Shown here piece after piece: positions 35,115-43,358 of a stretch of DNA of 64,000 nt; the first letter of the stretch is position 1, and each line of letters opens with the position of its first letter. Under the pieces are notes generated by a model, which searched no databases, had not been told where the DNA came from, and saw only the letters and a program-made list of their open reading frames with translations. The translations under genes and the position numbers were made by a program. Origin of the DNA: an uncultured Acidimicrobiaceae bacterium (GTDB lineage Bacteria > Actinomycetota > Acidimicrobiia > Acidimicrobiales > UBA10347); contig CAJJAG010000004.1 in the NCBI GenBank assembly GCA_905182135.1, forward strand, positions 365,325 to 429,324. The letters are read 5' to 3'.

Positions 35115-35729
35115 GTGGCTTCTCCCGATGTTCAAATTTGTGCGATCGCCGGCGGCTCTGGAGCGGGCAAAACCACGCTGGCCTTCAAGCTGCTTGAGCG
35201 TCTAGGTGATCAGGCGTCACATCACACGATTGATTGGTACTACCGGGACCTTTCATACCTGAGCCCGGCCGAACGAGCGGTGGTCAACTTCGACCATCCA
35301 GATTCACTCGAAGTCGAACTGTTTGCCGAACACTTGGCACTTCTCGCAAATGGTCACGCTATCGACGCACCAATCTACGACTTTGCGACCCACAGCCGCA
35401 CCACCGAAACACAACACATCGAGGCCCGACGCTGCATCGTGACCGAAGGCATTCACCTTCTCGGAATCAGTGCCGTTCGAGACAGCTGTGCTCTGACCGT
35501 CTTTGTCGACGTCGACGCTGACGTCCGCCTGGAACGCCGCACGCGCAGAGACGTCGCCGAGCGAGGTCGCACCGAAGCAAGTGTGCGCGAACAGTGGATG
35601 ACAACCGTTGCACCAATGCACGAACAGTTTGTGCAGCCCAGCTGTGCATATGCAGACCGCGTCGTGACCATCGATGAGGACCTGGATGTAGTTGCCTCTG
35701 AACTCATGGAGCGTCTCAATCAGGCGTGA
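35115..35729 (+). CDS. udk: Uridine kinase
   Basis: 204 aa P-loop kinase that phosphorylates uridine and cytidine with ATP/GTP in pyrimidine salvage. It has GGSGAGKTT (Walker A), DWYYRDLSYL, NFDHPDS and IYDFATHSR nucleoside-binding blocks, and the lid RRTRRDVAERGR. Its natural partner, uridine phosphorylase, is also in this window (54226). The GTG start is set by the upstream TAGCCT hexamer. It converges on the CoA-transferase gene with 12 bases between the stops. Confidence 0.92.
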   Translation: MASPDVQICAIAGGSGAGKTTLAFKLLERLGDQASHHTIDWYYRDLSYLSPAERAVVNFDHPDSLEVELFAEHLALLANGHAIDAPIYDFATHSRTTETQHIEARRCIVTEGIHLLGISAVRDSCALTVFVDVDADVRLERRTRRDVAERGRTEASVREQWMTTVAPMHEQFVQPSCAYADRVVTIDEDLDVVASELMERLNQA

Positions 35730-35741
35730 GCCGCTGTTAGA

Positions 35742-36959
35742 TCAGGCTGGGCCGGCCACGACCTTACGGTCGTGTAAACCAGCGATCTCGCTGATCGAAA
35801 GGCCCAACAGTTCTTCGAGGACCTGATCGGTGTCTGCACCCAATACAGGAGCTGGCGGCACCACGACATCGTCGTCGGCGCCAAATTGCAGCGGCGATCC
35901 CGCACTAAGAACGGAACCCACACCTGGCTGATCCACACGTTGGAACATGGGATTATCGGTCGAACAACGTACGTCGTTCTCCACCATGCCGAGGAAATCG
36001 TTGTACTGCCCCCAGCAGCATCCTTGTGCGTTTAGCGACTCAGCGACCTGCGCCATCGGGGTTTTGGCGGCGTACGCCTCAACGAGCGCAAAGAGTCGCT
36101 CTCGGTGGGTGAAGCGTTCGCCTTCGTCGGCGAAATCAACACCAAGTTCCTGTTCCAATGCCTCAACCTGCGCCGTTGTCCCCGTAGCTTCCAGCATGCC
36201 CTTCCATTGCTTGATGCTGATTGCAACGACGATAAACCGGTGCGCGTCGTTGCTGATGAAGTCACGCCCAAAGGCGCCGTACAGGTCATTGCCAAGCCGA
36301 GCCCGTTGCTCTCCTAGGATCTCCGCCTCGGCGACATGGCCCATATTGGCAACTGTCGACATAGCCACATCAGACAACGCAAGCGTGACGAGCTGTCCAG
36401 CTCCTGTTGAGCGCCGATGACGATCAGCAGCGAGTAGCCCGAGCGCCGCCTGCTGGCCACAGATCAGGTCCCATGCCGGAAGTACATGGTTTACTGGCCC
36501 GGCCAAATCACTGGGGCCAGTGGCGGTCGGATAGCCAACCGCGGCGTTGACGGTGTAGTCGACGGCGGTAGACCCGTCCGGGTTACCGGTGATCGTCACC
36601 ATGATCACATCGTCTCGGTGTTCGCGCATCGACTCATAACCGAGCCAGCCTCGAGCAGGAAAGTTTGTCAGGAACATGCCGCCTTGATCTCCGGGCGCGC
36701 AGATCAGGCCGCGAACAACGTCGCGCCCTTCATCGCTGCGCAGATCAACCTGAATCGAACGTTTTCCCTTGTTGAGCGAAGTCCAATAAAGCGACGCCCC
36801 ACCGGGGGCCAGCGGCCAACGGGTGTAATCAATGCTTCCACCAATGGGGTCGAACCGAATAACGTCAGCTCCGAGAAGCGCAAGATGCATGCCTCCTGAT
36901 GGAGCAGCCACAAAGGCGGAGCCTTCGATGACTCGCATTCCGGAAAGCATGGTCGACAT
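35742..36959 (-). CDS. mct: Class III CoA-transferase, probable mesaconyl-CoA C1-C4 CoA transferase (2-methylfumaryl-CoA isomerase)
   Basis: 405 aa CaiB/BaiF-family protein. The catalytic Asp is in LPAWDL near residue 164. The protein shares, as I recall it, long blocks with Chloroflexus Mct: VEGSAFVAAP-like IEGSAFVAAPSGGM, LGADVIRFDPIGGS, LICAPGDQ, TNFPARGWLGYES, LYGAFGRDF and CSTDNPMFQRVDQPG. Mct moves CoA within mesaconate (C1 to C4) in the 3-hydroxypropionate bi-cycle. No other gene of that pathway is in the window, so the role here may be a partial route for propionate, glyoxylate or acetate. ATG 36959 has AAGGAG 5 bases upstream. Confidence 0.8.
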   Translation of the reverse strand: MSTMLSGMRVIEGSAFVAAPSGGMHLALLGADVIRFDPIGGSIDYTRWPLAPGGASLYWTSLNKGKRSIQVDLRSDEGRDVVRGLICAPGDQGGMFLTNFPARGWLGYESMREHRDDVIMVTITGNPDGSTAVDYTVNAAVGYPTATGPSDLAGPVNHVLPAWDLICGQQAALGLLAADRHRRSTGAGQLVTLALSDVAMSTVANMGHVAEAEILGEQRARLGNDLYGAFGRDFISNDAHRFIVVAISIKQWKGMLEATGTTAQVEALEQELGVDFADEGERFTHRERLFALVEAYAAKTPMAQVAESLNAQGCCWGQYNDFLGMVENDVRCSTDNPMFQRVDQPGVGSVLSAGSPLQFGADDDVVVPPAPVLGADTDQVLEELLGLSISEIAGLHDRKVVAGPA

Positions 36960-37185
36960 AAGAACTCCTTGGCCGCGTCAATTCGCGACTAGTTGGTTGT
37001 GCAGCGCCGCTAGTAGTTTGATCGCTCCGACAGGCTATTGGCTTGGCCCTCTGCATACCCAAACAGGTAAAATAAGTGGCTACCTTCTCGAGTTCTGTGT
37101 CTAGCGAATACGACAGAGCAAGATCTGTAGTTTTGAAACCACACACCGTGGTAATAAGAAACCACACTCGGTGACGTTAGGCTGG

Positions 37186-37191
37186 TAAGTT
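37186..37191 (+). promoter_or_regulatory. Possible -10 hexamer TAAGTT before the GGDEF-EAL gene
   Basis: TAAGTT ends 7 bases before the in-frame GTG at 37199, two codons after the ATG at 37193. A second hexamer TAGGCT (37178-37183) lies 9 bases before the ATG. Either could be used. Confidence 0.35.
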
Positions 37192-37192
37192 C

Positions 37193-39559
37193 ATGGATGT
37201 GAGCACGACACTTCTCGACAATCAGGCCATCAAGTGGGTGTTGGATTTCGCGCACAGCAACGCTCCATCCGCAACAGCTGCACTCTTCGAAGCTCAGACC
37301 TTCATGCTCGTAGACGGGCCGGAAGGGCCCCTGCAGGACCTGCCATGGCCAACACACGATTGCGGTGGTGCTCAAACCCTTATCGAACTCTTCGACACGA
37401 GTTCAAAGCCCGAAGTTGCTGCCGCTATGAGTCGGGCACAGATGGCGACGATCGCCACCACAACCGTGCGAAGCCTGGCTGGGCAACCAATCCAGTTGAC
37501 GCTGCTGACCTTTGGGCCACAGAGCACGTGCATGCTTGCGGTCCTCGATCACACCACCACCCTCGAGGTTGCCGAAGCCACACCTGGCAGTTCGATTCGC
37601 ACCCGAATCGAATGCGATACCACCGGCCGCATGCTGACTGCCGACGGTCCCCCCGGGTCCTACGCATCGCTCGGTGTAGACCTGGGCCCGTGGGCCGAAA
37701 ACCTGATCGCTCAGAACAGCCGGGCCACGTACCACCGAGCCATCGAGCAGGTGCTTCTTGGCGAGCCGTACGTTTCGCTTCAATCAGCAGGGGCTGCACC
37801 GGGTCTCCACTTCGGCATCACGATCGTTCGGCCCAACGAAACCATCATCATCGATCTTCACGATCGGTCTCACCAGTTTGCTGCAATCGAAGCACTCAAA
37901 CGTTCCCAGACGCAGTTCGACCAGCTCTCTCAGACCTTGCCGGTTGGGGTATTCGTGGTCGAGGCAGAGGGCCGTACCAAGTTTGCAAGTGAAAAACTCC
38001 GCGAAATGTTGGGGCCTCGAATTGCCACCGAATTTGGTTGGCTCGAGAGCATTCACCCCGACGACCAGGCAAGCGCTGCCGAGGCCTTCGCTGATCTACC
38101 AAAGCATCGAAACTTCAAGGTAGAGGTCCGTTCGAAACAAGCGAACGGTGAATACATGTGGTCGCGTTGGGTTGGCTCCGACGTTCGCGACGAACAGGGC
38201 CGTCTCGAATACGTCGTTGGTTTCGTAGAGGACATCTCTGAATGGCGCGAGCTGAATAATCAGATCGCGTATCAAGCAAGTTTCGACGGTCTGACTGACC
38301 TCCCAAACCGAGTGACCCTTATCGACGAGTTGCGTGAGCGCCTGGAGGGGCAAGCTCCACCGGCAATGACCGGTGTCTTGTTCATCGACCTCGACGGGTT
38401 TAAGCTCATAAACGACACGCAGGGTCACAGTGTCGGCGATGCTGTGTTGCTCGAGGTCGCCCAGCGGTTCCGCCGGGCACTCCGCCCGACTGACCTGATC
38501 GGCCGTTTTGGCGGTGACGAGTTTGTTGTCGTGGCCAGCGATATTCAAGATGACAACGAAGCCAAGGCAATCGGTCGTCGACTGCACGACATCTTGTCCA
38601 CGCCCGTGCTGGCCAATGGTCGCATCATCACCGTGGATGCATCTATCGGTATCGCTCTATCTGAGCGTGGCTCGTCGTCTTCCGAGCAATTGATCGGCAA
38701 CGCCGATATCGCCATGTATGAAGCCAAGGCAACGGGACGTAATCGGTCCGTCGTCTTCGACGCCACTCTCCGGGCGCGTGCGTTGCAACGCTTCGACATG
38801 ACGGCCGGCCTTCGTCATGCTCGCCGACGCCGCGAACTGCGTCTGGACTACCAGCCAATTGTCGACTTGAAGACCGAGGCGATGGTCGGAGCTGAAGCGC
38901 TCGTGCGATGGGAGCATCCCGTGATGGGCCGTATCTCGCCCGGGCTTTTCATCCCCTTAGCCGAAGAGATCGGCCTGATTGACGACGTCGGCGAATGGGT
39001 CGTAGAGCAAGCGTGTGCGGATCTCGACCGACTCCGAGGCCAAGGGCTGGTCGACGACGACTTCACCATCAGCGTCAATGCCTCGGCGCAACAATTCTCT
39101 AACGTTGCCTTATTGGCAACGAGAACACTTGCGTCGTTGAACCAGTACGGACTGAAGCCCGCAAATTTGCGCTTCGAGCTCACTGAATCGGTGCCATTGA
39201 CTCAGATCCCCGAAGCCGCAAGCCGAATCCGTCAACTCACCAACTATGGCTTTGGTCTCGCTATTGATGACTTCGGCACCGGCTATTCCAGCCTGGGCTA
39301 CCTCACGATGTTGCCTTTCGACATCCTGAAGCTCGATCTCTCTCTCACCGCTCAACTCGAACCGGGATCTCCTGCGCTCGCCGTGGTCGACAGCTTGATC
39401 AGCTTGTCCCATGAGATGGGCTTCAAGATCGTCGCCGAAGGCATAGAGACAGACAAGCAACAGACACTACTTACTAACGCTGGCGCTCAACTTGGACAGG
39501 GTTACCTCTTCAGCCGCCCCGTGACGCTGAATGCGCTCATCAACCTGCTCACGAACTGA
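37193..39559 (+). CDS. PAS-GGDEF-EAL cyclic-di-GMP protein
   Basis: 788 aa, soluble. Residues 1-235 are an N-terminal sensor region of unknown type, possibly a PAS-like domain at 135-235. A PAS/PAC domain lies at about 245-355 (LPVGVFVVEAEGRT ... VGFVEDISEW). The GGDEF domain has an intact GRFGGDEF near 439 and no clear RxxD inhibitory site. The EAL domain keeps EALVRWEHP near 567, SVNASAQQF, ELTES, AIDDFGTGYSSL, LKLDLS and EGIET, so both diguanylate cyclase and phosphodiesterase activity are possible. The target is unknown; the start could be GTG 37199. Confidence 0.93.
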   Translation: MDVSTTLLDNQAIKWVLDFAHSNAPSATAALFEAQTFMLVDGPEGPLQDLPWPTHDCGGAQTLIELFDTSSKPEVAAAMSRAQMATIATTTVRSLAGQPIQLTLLTFGPQSTCMLAVLDHTTTLEVAEATPGSSIRTRIECDTTGRMLTADGPPGSYASLGVDLGPWAENLIAQNSRATYHRAIEQVLLGEPYVSLQSAGAAPGLHFGITIVRPNETIIIDLHDRSHQFAAIEALKRSQTQFDQLSQTLPVGVFVVEAEGRTKFASEKLREMLGPRIATEFGWLESIHPDDQASAAEAFADLPKHRNFKVEVRSKQANGEYMWSRWVGSDVRDEQGRLEYVVGFVEDISEWRELNNQIAYQASFDGLTDLPNRVTLIDELRERLEGQAPPAMTGVLFIDLDGFKLINDTQGHSVGDAVLLEVAQRFRRALRPTDLIGRFGGDEFVVVASDIQDDNEAKAIGRRLHDILSTPVLANGRIITVDASIGIALSERGSSSSEQLIGNADIAMYEAKATGRNRSVVFDATLRARALQRFDMTAGLRHARRRRELRLDYQPIVDLKTEAMVGAEALVRWEHPVMGRISPGLFIPLAEEIGLIDDVGEWVVEQACADLDRLRGQGLVDDDFTISVNASAQQFSNVALLATRTLASLNQYGLKPANLRFELTESVPLTQIPEAASRIRQLTNYGFGLAIDDFGTGYSSLGYLTMLPFDILKLDLSLTAQLEPGSPALAVVDSLISLSHEMGFKIVAEGIETDKQQTLLTNAGAQLGQGYLFSRPVTLNALINLLTN

Positions 39560-39568
39560 CCCTGCCCG

Positions 39569-42058
39569 CTAACTTTGACTCTCACGAGGATCGACCGGCC
39601 ATGCGTGCTTTGGGTATCGACCTGCCATGTCTTTGCGGACCTCAGCCCAGCTCCCATCCCAGAAACCAGGCAGATCAGCAGTCCGTTGGATCGGACGTCC
39701 GGCTGGCGAGAGAAGCTCAACGGTAAGCGGCTGCGACCCATTCAAAATCGCTGGATGGGTCTTGACCCCGTAGAAGTCCTGGGCTCGCGACTTAATGGTT
39801 GGCGGCTCGGCCCGGTAGTCAATCTTGAGCCTGCGCCCTGCCGGAAGCGCAAACGTCGTCGGCAATGCCGACTCAAGCAGCTGGCGGCGTTCTCGGCCCA
39901 ACAACATATCTAGCGCTACCGCTACGGAAACGACTTCGAGGTCAGCTCGCCCTGTCGCCGCGACAAGAAGGGGTCCAAGCCAGCTATCGAGGGTGGCGAT
40001 GAGCGTCTTGTCGGAGAGATCTGGCCAACCTTTATCGGCTTGGCGGCTGCGAACATACTCAACACGCGCTTGCAGCGCCCGGGACGAATCGGTCCATGTG
40101 AGTGCCTTCAGCCGAGACCGCTTTACATGGTCAAGCAACAGGTCAACGACCTGTTCTGAAGGGATTGGACGACGACTGGTTGAGCCAAGGTCGAGGGAGC
40201 CCAAATGCCGATCAACTCGGGTAACAATGTCGTTACGATCGCGGTCCCACAGAGTGCGTTCTGTGACTTCTGCATCGAAACCGGCGGTCTCCAGCAAATC
40301 CGTGACATCGACGCCCGCTCCGATACGCACGCGAGCATCCTTGCGCTTGCCATCCAGATCGATGGCAACGAGGTACTCCTCTCCTGCTAAAGGATCGTTG
40401 TCTGCTAGCCGCACGCCAGAACCGTTGCGTAGCCGAAAGCGGCCGCGGCCGGTCCCCCGACGTTGCGCTACCCGATCGGGGAAACCTGACGCGACGAGAA
40501 GCCCTATGCGGTCTCGGTCATACCCGTCGTCATGGCACCCAATACGGCGGGCCAGATCATTGGCGCGAGCTCGCACCAATTGCAGCGAACGTCCCGATGC
40601 CAAGGCGTGACCGCGGTTACGGTCGGTCAGTAGGTCCAGCCGCAAACCAAGATCGGCGGGAATCTCGACAGGACGTCCCCGAAGGACGTCCCGTTCATCG
40701 ATCAGCGCAGCGAGGGCACAGCCCATTGCACCGATTCCTCGCTCGACGCCAGTGACAACGATCGCCCCGAGTCGCGGGTGCAGCGGCAACTCCGAAAGGC
40801 GACGACCACGTTCGGTAATCATCTCATCGACATCGAGCGCCCCAAGCATGTGAAGAACCTGGCCCGCTTCCTTCCATGCCTGTGTCGGAACTGCATCCAG
40901 CATGGGGAGGGTGGCTGGATCAGTAACGCCCCAGGCCGCCAGTTCAAGACGGAGCGGGGCTAGGTCGACTTGGGTGATTTCTGCAGCGCCAAACGCGGCA
41001 CGAGTGCCGTGCTCAATTTTCGACCAAAGCCGCACTGCCATACCTGGTCGGGTACGGCCTGCTCGACCGGCCCGCTGGTCCGCCGATGCCCGTGACACTG
41101 AAATCGTGGTTAGCCGGGTGAGACCATTCCCAGGATCGAACCGGGGCGCCCGAGCCAGCCCTGAGTCGACAACAACGGTGACGCCCTCGACGGTCAGGCT
41201 GCTCTCAGCGATGTCGGTGCTGAGCACGACCTTTCGTATCCCTGGGCGTCCTGGCGCAACCGCTCGATCCTGCTCGTCAAGCGGAAGGCTGCCATGCAAC
41301 GGGTGTATCTCGACGCGCGGATCCAGGCCACGCAGTTGTTCATGCGTGCGACGAATTTCGGCCATACCTGGCAGGAATACCAGCACATCGCCTTCATCTT
41401 CTGTATCGAGTGCCCACTGGACCGCTTGTACGACCGCCGGCTCAAGTCGATCGCGCTTGTTCCGTGGTCGCCAATGCATCTCGACGTCGAAGGTGCGGCC
41501 GCCGCATTCGATCACCGGCGCTGGATCGGGCTCGCCGATCAACGCCGCAACCTTGGGTGCATCAATGGTAGCCGACATGACCATCACCGCTGTTCTCAGG
41601 TCGAGCGCTCGCTGCGCATCGAGCAGCAACGCTAGGCCTAGGTCCGCCTGCTGGCTGCGTTCGTGGAACTCGTCGAAGATCACCAGTCCGCAGCCCTCAA
41701 GTTCTGGGTCTCGTTGCAAACGGCGAGTCAGGATTCCTTCGGTGACGACTTCGATGCGGGTTGCTCGACTGACTCGGCGATCATCTCTGGTCGTGACACC
41801 GATGGTCTCGCCCACCTGTTCGCCAAGCAGGGATGCCATGCGTGCCGCTGAGGCGCGCGCTGCCAAACGTCGGGGTTCGAGCATGACGATCCGTTTGCCC
41901 CTAAGCCATGGTTCATCGAGCAGTCGTAGCGGCACCACCGTGGTCTTACCTGCACCAGGTTCGGCCGTCAGCACCGCTCGTCGATGCCGATCGAGTGCGG
42001 CCCGCACATCAGGGATGACCGATTCGATGGGCAGCCCTGTATCAGCAATCTGCGTCAT
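39569..42058 (-). CDS. hrpB: ATP-dependent helicase HrpB
   Basis: 829 aa DEAH-box helicase. AEPGAGKTTVVPLRLL (Walker A), DEFHERSQQADL (motif II as DEFH), MSATID (motif III), STDIAESSLTVEGV and QRAGRAGRTRPG (motif VI) are present, and the C-terminal HrpB domain follows (PAGRRLKIDYRAEPP). RNA helicase of the DEAH/RHA group; its bacterial role is poorly known. The ATG overlaps the gpgS stop (ATGA), so it is translated from the gpgS transcript. Confidence 0.94.
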   Translation of the reverse strand: MTQIADTGLPIESVIPDVRAALDRHRRAVLTAEPGAGKTTVVPLRLLDEPWLRGKRIVMLEPRRLAARASAARMASLLGEQVGETIGVTTRDDRRVSRATRIEVVTEGILTRRLQRDPELEGCGLVIFDEFHERSQQADLGLALLLDAQRALDLRTAVMVMSATIDAPKVAALIGEPDPAPVIECGGRTFDVEMHWRPRNKRDRLEPAVVQAVQWALDTEDEGDVLVFLPGMAEIRRTHEQLRGLDPRVEIHPLHGSLPLDEQDRAVAPGRPGIRKVVLSTDIAESSLTVEGVTVVVDSGLARAPRFDPGNGLTRLTTISVSRASADQRAGRAGRTRPGMAVRLWSKIEHGTRAAFGAAEITQVDLAPLRLELAAWGVTDPATLPMLDAVPTQAWKEAGQVLHMLGALDVDEMITERGRRLSELPLHPRLGAIVVTGVERGIGAMGCALAALIDERDVLRGRPVEIPADLGLRLDLLTDRNRGHALASGRSLQLVRARANDLARRIGCHDDGYDRDRIGLLVASGFPDRVAQRRGTGRGRFRLRNGSGVRLADNDPLAGEEYLVAIDLDGKRKDARVRIGAGVDVTDLLETAGFDAEVTERTLWDRDRNDIVTRVDRHLGSLDLGSTSRRPIPSEQVVDLLLDHVKRSRLKALTWTDSSRALQARVEYVRSRQADKGWPDLSDKTLIATLDSWLGPLLVAATGRADLEVVSVAVALDMLLGRERRQLLESALPTTFALPAGRRLKIDYRAEPPTIKSRAQDFYGVKTHPAILNGSQPLTVELLSPAGRPIQRTADLPGFWDGSWAEVRKDMAGRYPKHAWPVDPRESQS

Positions 42059-43269
42059 ACGGCATTGTCGGCCTCAACGGCCGCGAGCATCTGCTCAAAC
42101 GCGTCTGGTACTGCGCTCTGCACACGAGCCCAACTGGAGATGAAGGGCGTCTCCATCGGGTTGGTAGAGAAATCTTCGCCCGCTTCGACTATTGATTGGG
42201 CAAATACTTCGACCAGCTTTTCTTCGCTGTGGCTATCGAATTCGAGCCCGTTGATGTCCGCGAGTGCGCCATAACGCTCGACCATGTCGAGCGCATTGCG
42301 GTAGTAGCTGGCCTTGATAGTCCGGAAGGTCTCGGGCGACAAGACCTCTCCCCCGATAGCCAGTTTACGGAACATAGCCTTGGTGATATCGCGGCTCATC
42401 TTATGAAGACCGGTAGTCGGGTCCTCGAACGAGACCTGTTGATGCTTGTGGTCATAGGCACCTGCCAGGTCGACCTGACAGATGCGCTGGGTGGTGTAAC
42501 GGCGGTGGACTTCACTAAGCACCCCGATCTCAAGACCCCAATCACTTGGGATCCGAATGTTTCGTACCACGTTGATGTGCATGGCAAACTCGCCTGCGAG
42601 TGGGTAACGAAAGCTATCTAGGTAGTCGAGATAGTCGTTGTCGCCTAGGCACTGGCGCAGAGCCCGGATCAGTGGCGTCACGAGTAAGCGGACGACCCGC
42701 CCGTTCAGGCGCTCCCCATCGGTGCGAAAGTAGTAGCCCTTGGCAAAGGAGAAGCCAAAAGTAGGGTGCACAACTGGATAGAAGAGCTTGGACACCATGG
42801 AGCGGTCATAGGTAACGATGTCGGCATCGTGCAGGCCCACCACTTCGCCCAGTCCCGACGCTAAGAAATAGCCAATGCAGTACCAGACATTACGGCCCTT
42901 GCCAGCCTCAAGTGGAGCGATCGAGTGATCGCTAAAGACCTGATCAAGCGCCTGTAATCGGGGCCCGTCATTCCACAAGATACGGGTGGTCTGGGGCAGC
43001 CGCGAGAAGAACTCACGAGCTTGATGGAATTCGTCTTCGTTAGCGCGATCAAGGCCGATGATGATCTGGTCGAGGAACGGCACCTCGGCGAGCTCATCGA
43101 CGATATGGTCCAGCGCCGGGCCGCCAAGTTCGCTGAACAGCGACGGGATGATGAGCGACATCGGCCGCTCCTTGCCCCATCGAACCAGATCTTCGTCTAG
43201 ATCCTCGGTAGTGCGCAGACCAAAGTCGTGCAGCGTCGTGATCGGGCCGTTCTGGAAGTAGTCACCCAC
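42055..43269 (-). CDS. gpgS: Glucosyl-3-phosphoglycerate synthase-like glycosyltransferase
   Basis: 404 aa GT-A enzyme. It has MSLIIPSLFSE at the nucleotide-sugar site, the D-x-D-type metal motif in GLHDADIVTYDR, FGFSFAKGYYFR and the acceptor-side EFAMHINVVRNIRIPSDWGL-like block. GpgS joins glucose from NDP-glucose to 3-phosphoglycerate, the first step to glucosylglycerate, a compatible solute and precursor of methylglucose lipopolysaccharides. No GpgP phosphatase is adjacent. The GTG start has TAGGTT 8 bases upstream. A strong terminator separates it from the gene before it. Confidence 0.85.
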   Translation of the reverse strand: MGDYFQNGPITTLHDFGLRTTEDLDEDLVRWGKERPMSLIIPSLFSELGGPALDHIVDELAEVPFLDQIIIGLDRANEDEFHQAREFFSRLPQTTRILWNDGPRLQALDQVFSDHSIAPLEAGKGRNVWYCIGYFLASGLGEVVGLHDADIVTYDRSMVSKLFYPVVHPTFGFSFAKGYYFRTDGERLNGRVVRLLVTPLIRALRQCLGDNDYLDYLDSFRYPLAGEFAMHINVVRNIRIPSDWGLEIGVLSEVHRRYTTQRICQVDLAGAYDHKHQQVSFEDPTTGLHKMSRDITKAMFRKLAIGGEVLSPETFRTIKASYYRNALDMVERYGALADINGLEFDSHSEEKLVEVFAQSIVEAGEDFSTNPMETPFISSWARVQSAVPDAFEQMLAAVEADNAV

Positions 43270-43277
43270 GGATCTTC

Positions 43278-43283
43278 AACCTA
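43278..43283 (-). promoter_or_regulatory. -10 hexamer TAGGTT before gpgS
   Basis: TAGGTT (minus strand) ends 8 bases before GTG 43269. Confidence 0.4.
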
Positions 43284-43292
43284 CTCGGTAAC

Positions 43293-43325
43293 GAAAGAGC
43301 GGGGCCCTCTCAGGCCCCGTTCTTC
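43293..43325 (-). terminator. Strong intrinsic-type terminator
   Basis: Stem CGGGGCC (43300-43306) pairs with GGCCCCG (43313-43319) over a 6-base loop. T-rich tails are present on both strands (TTCTTCTT on plus, CTCTTTCGTT on minus). It lies just after the minus-strand OmpA-domain gene and before gpgS. Confidence 0.8.
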
Positions 43326-43358
43326 TTGGGATGTGCCGTCGACCTCGGGCCAGGTCGA

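Noticed and set aside
43300..43319. GC-rich hairpin as part of a tRNA or riboswitch
   Set aside because: A single short stem with T-rich flanks between two genes; it reads as a terminator.
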